Source: an uncultured Thermoplasmata archaeon (GTDB lineage Archaea > Thermoplasmatota > Thermoplasmata > Methanomassiliicoccales > Methanomethylophilaceae). From it: a stretch of DNA of 5,686 bases. Below the pieces are notes generated by a model, which saw nothing but the letters and a program-made list of their open reading frames with translations, was not told where the DNA came from and ran no database searches. Made by a program: the position numbers and the translations under genes. The DNA is taken from positions 1 to 5,686 of the forward strand of contig CAMNNR010000084.1 in the NCBI GenBank assembly GCA_946545675.1. Reading direction: 5' to 3'. Shown one piece after another: positions 5,218-5,686 of the stretch (position 1 is the first letter of the stretch; every line of letters starts with the position of its first letter).

Positions 5218-5235
5218 ATGGTAAAAAATTGTTTT
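5218..5235 (-). promoter_or_regulatory. TATA-containing promoter element of the antiporter gene
   Basis: On the minus strand it reads AAAACAATTTTTTACCAT, ending exactly 18 nt before the ATG at 5199, with the T-run centred about 27 nt upstream. It is nearly identical, and identically spaced, to the element before the thioesterase gene at 1474-1490. A further TATA-like sequence, GTTATAGAA (5246-5254 on the minus strand), would suit a start around 5224 and is the alternative. Confidence 0.6.
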
Positions 5236-5312
5236 GGGTGGGAGGTTCTATAACGAAGTGTGCGGGAATGTGAACGGATTCGGCTGATAACCCCCGACGC
5301 CCGCGTACCAAT

Positions 5313-5322
5313 TGCTTTATCG
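5313..5322 (+). promoter_or_regulatory. TATA-like box of the ABC-F gene
   Basis: TGCTTTATCG is centred about 30 nt before the ATG at 5348, giving a leader of only a few bases or none. No SD is close to the ATG. Confidence 0.45.
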
Positions 5323-5347
5323 GATAAGGACATCCACGCTCGTTAAC

Positions 5348-5686
5348 ATGCTGCTGAAAGCCCAATCCGTTTCCAAATCGTTCGGCCCCATGAAAGTGCT
5401 GGAGGACGTCAGTCTCCAGATCAACGAGGGAGACCGCATCGGATTGGTAGGGGCCAACGGTGCAGGGAAATCCACCTTCCTCAAGATCCTCCTCGGGGAG
5501 GAGAAAGAGGATACCGGGGAGATCACCCGCAGGACCGAGAAGATCGGATACATGCAGCAGTTCGTGGACATCCCCGAGGACATGACCGTCCGCCAGGTTC
5601 TGGAGGCCTCGTTCTCCTATGCGGAGCACATCAAGGTCCGCATGGCGGAGATCGACGACCTGTACAGCAGCGGAGGGGACATCGAC
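5348..5686 (+). CDS. ABC-F family ATPase (partial, N-terminal 113 residues)
   Basis: The start of a soluble tandem ABC ATPase of the ABC-F type, proteins that act on the ribosome and lack membrane domains. The first nucleotide-binding domain begins MLLKAQSVSKSFGPMKVLEDVSLQI, which supplies the A-loop region. The Walker A is GANGAGKST at residues 35-43, followed by FLKILLGEEKEDTGEI. The Q-loop IGYMQQF (Q70 or Q71) follows, and then DMTVRQVLEASF, a segment characteristic of ABC-F domain 1 before the helical arm. The signature motif, Walker B, interdomain linker and second ATPase domain lie past the right edge, so the ABC-F call rests on the N-terminal style and cannot be completed here. The gene is divergent from the antiporter gene. 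Confidence 0.82.
   Translation, partial: MLLKAQSVSKSFGPMKVLEDVSLQINEGDRIGLVGANGAGKSTFLKILLGEEKEDTGEITRRTEKIGYMQQFVDIPEDMTVRQVLEASFSYAEHIKVRMAEIDDLYSSGGDID

Noticed and set aside
1..5686. CRISPR arrays, tRNA or rRNA genes, insertion sequences, attachment sites
   Set aside because: No spaced direct repeats, tRNA-like cloverleaf, rRNA motif, transposase or integrase was seen on either strand.

Overview
The window looks like a piece of an archaeal chromosome, most plausibly a methanogen-related Thermoplasmata lineage such as Methanomassiliicoccales. That placement is an inference, since no marker gene is present. The evidence is the promoter style: A/T-rich TATA-like boxes sit about 26-30 nt before the start codons of most genes, usually with no Shine-Dalgarno sequence, which points to leaderless mRNAs. 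Bacterial -35/-10 pairs were not seen. The gene content (exonuclease VII large subunit, bacterial-type ABC-F ATPase, GalE, CaCA antiporter) fits an archaeon with much bacterial-type housekeeping content.

Layout, left to right: (1) xseA on the minus strand, running off the left edge. (2) A divergent 49-residue charged protein, then a PaaI-like hotdog thioesterase, both on plus. (3) A 272-nt gap (1947-2218) holding a terminator, a perfect 9-bp inverted repeat, a TATA-like box with no gene behind it, and several stems, so a small RNA is possible. (4) galE on plus. (5) A small acidic protein of unknown function with the best ribosome binding site in the window and a GNRA-hairpin terminator. (6) A MarR-type regulator whose promoter contains inverted repeats, ending base-to-base against (7) a convergent Na+/Ca2+ exchanger-family antiporter on minus. 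(8) The start of an ABC-F ATPase on plus, cut by the right edge.

The genes appear to be mostly single transcription units with their own promoters, so no operon or joint pathway is evident. The proteins cover DNA repair, acyl-CoA thioester hydrolysis, sugar nucleotide supply, cation homeostasis and translation-associated ATPase function. I see no CRISPR array, tRNA, rRNA, insertion sequence or integrated element. No clear new multi-gene system is present. The items most worth a second look are the intergenic RNA candidate, the unknown SD-led small protein, the symmetric repeat around the marR TATA box, and a near-identical promoter element shared by the thioesterase and antiporter genes.
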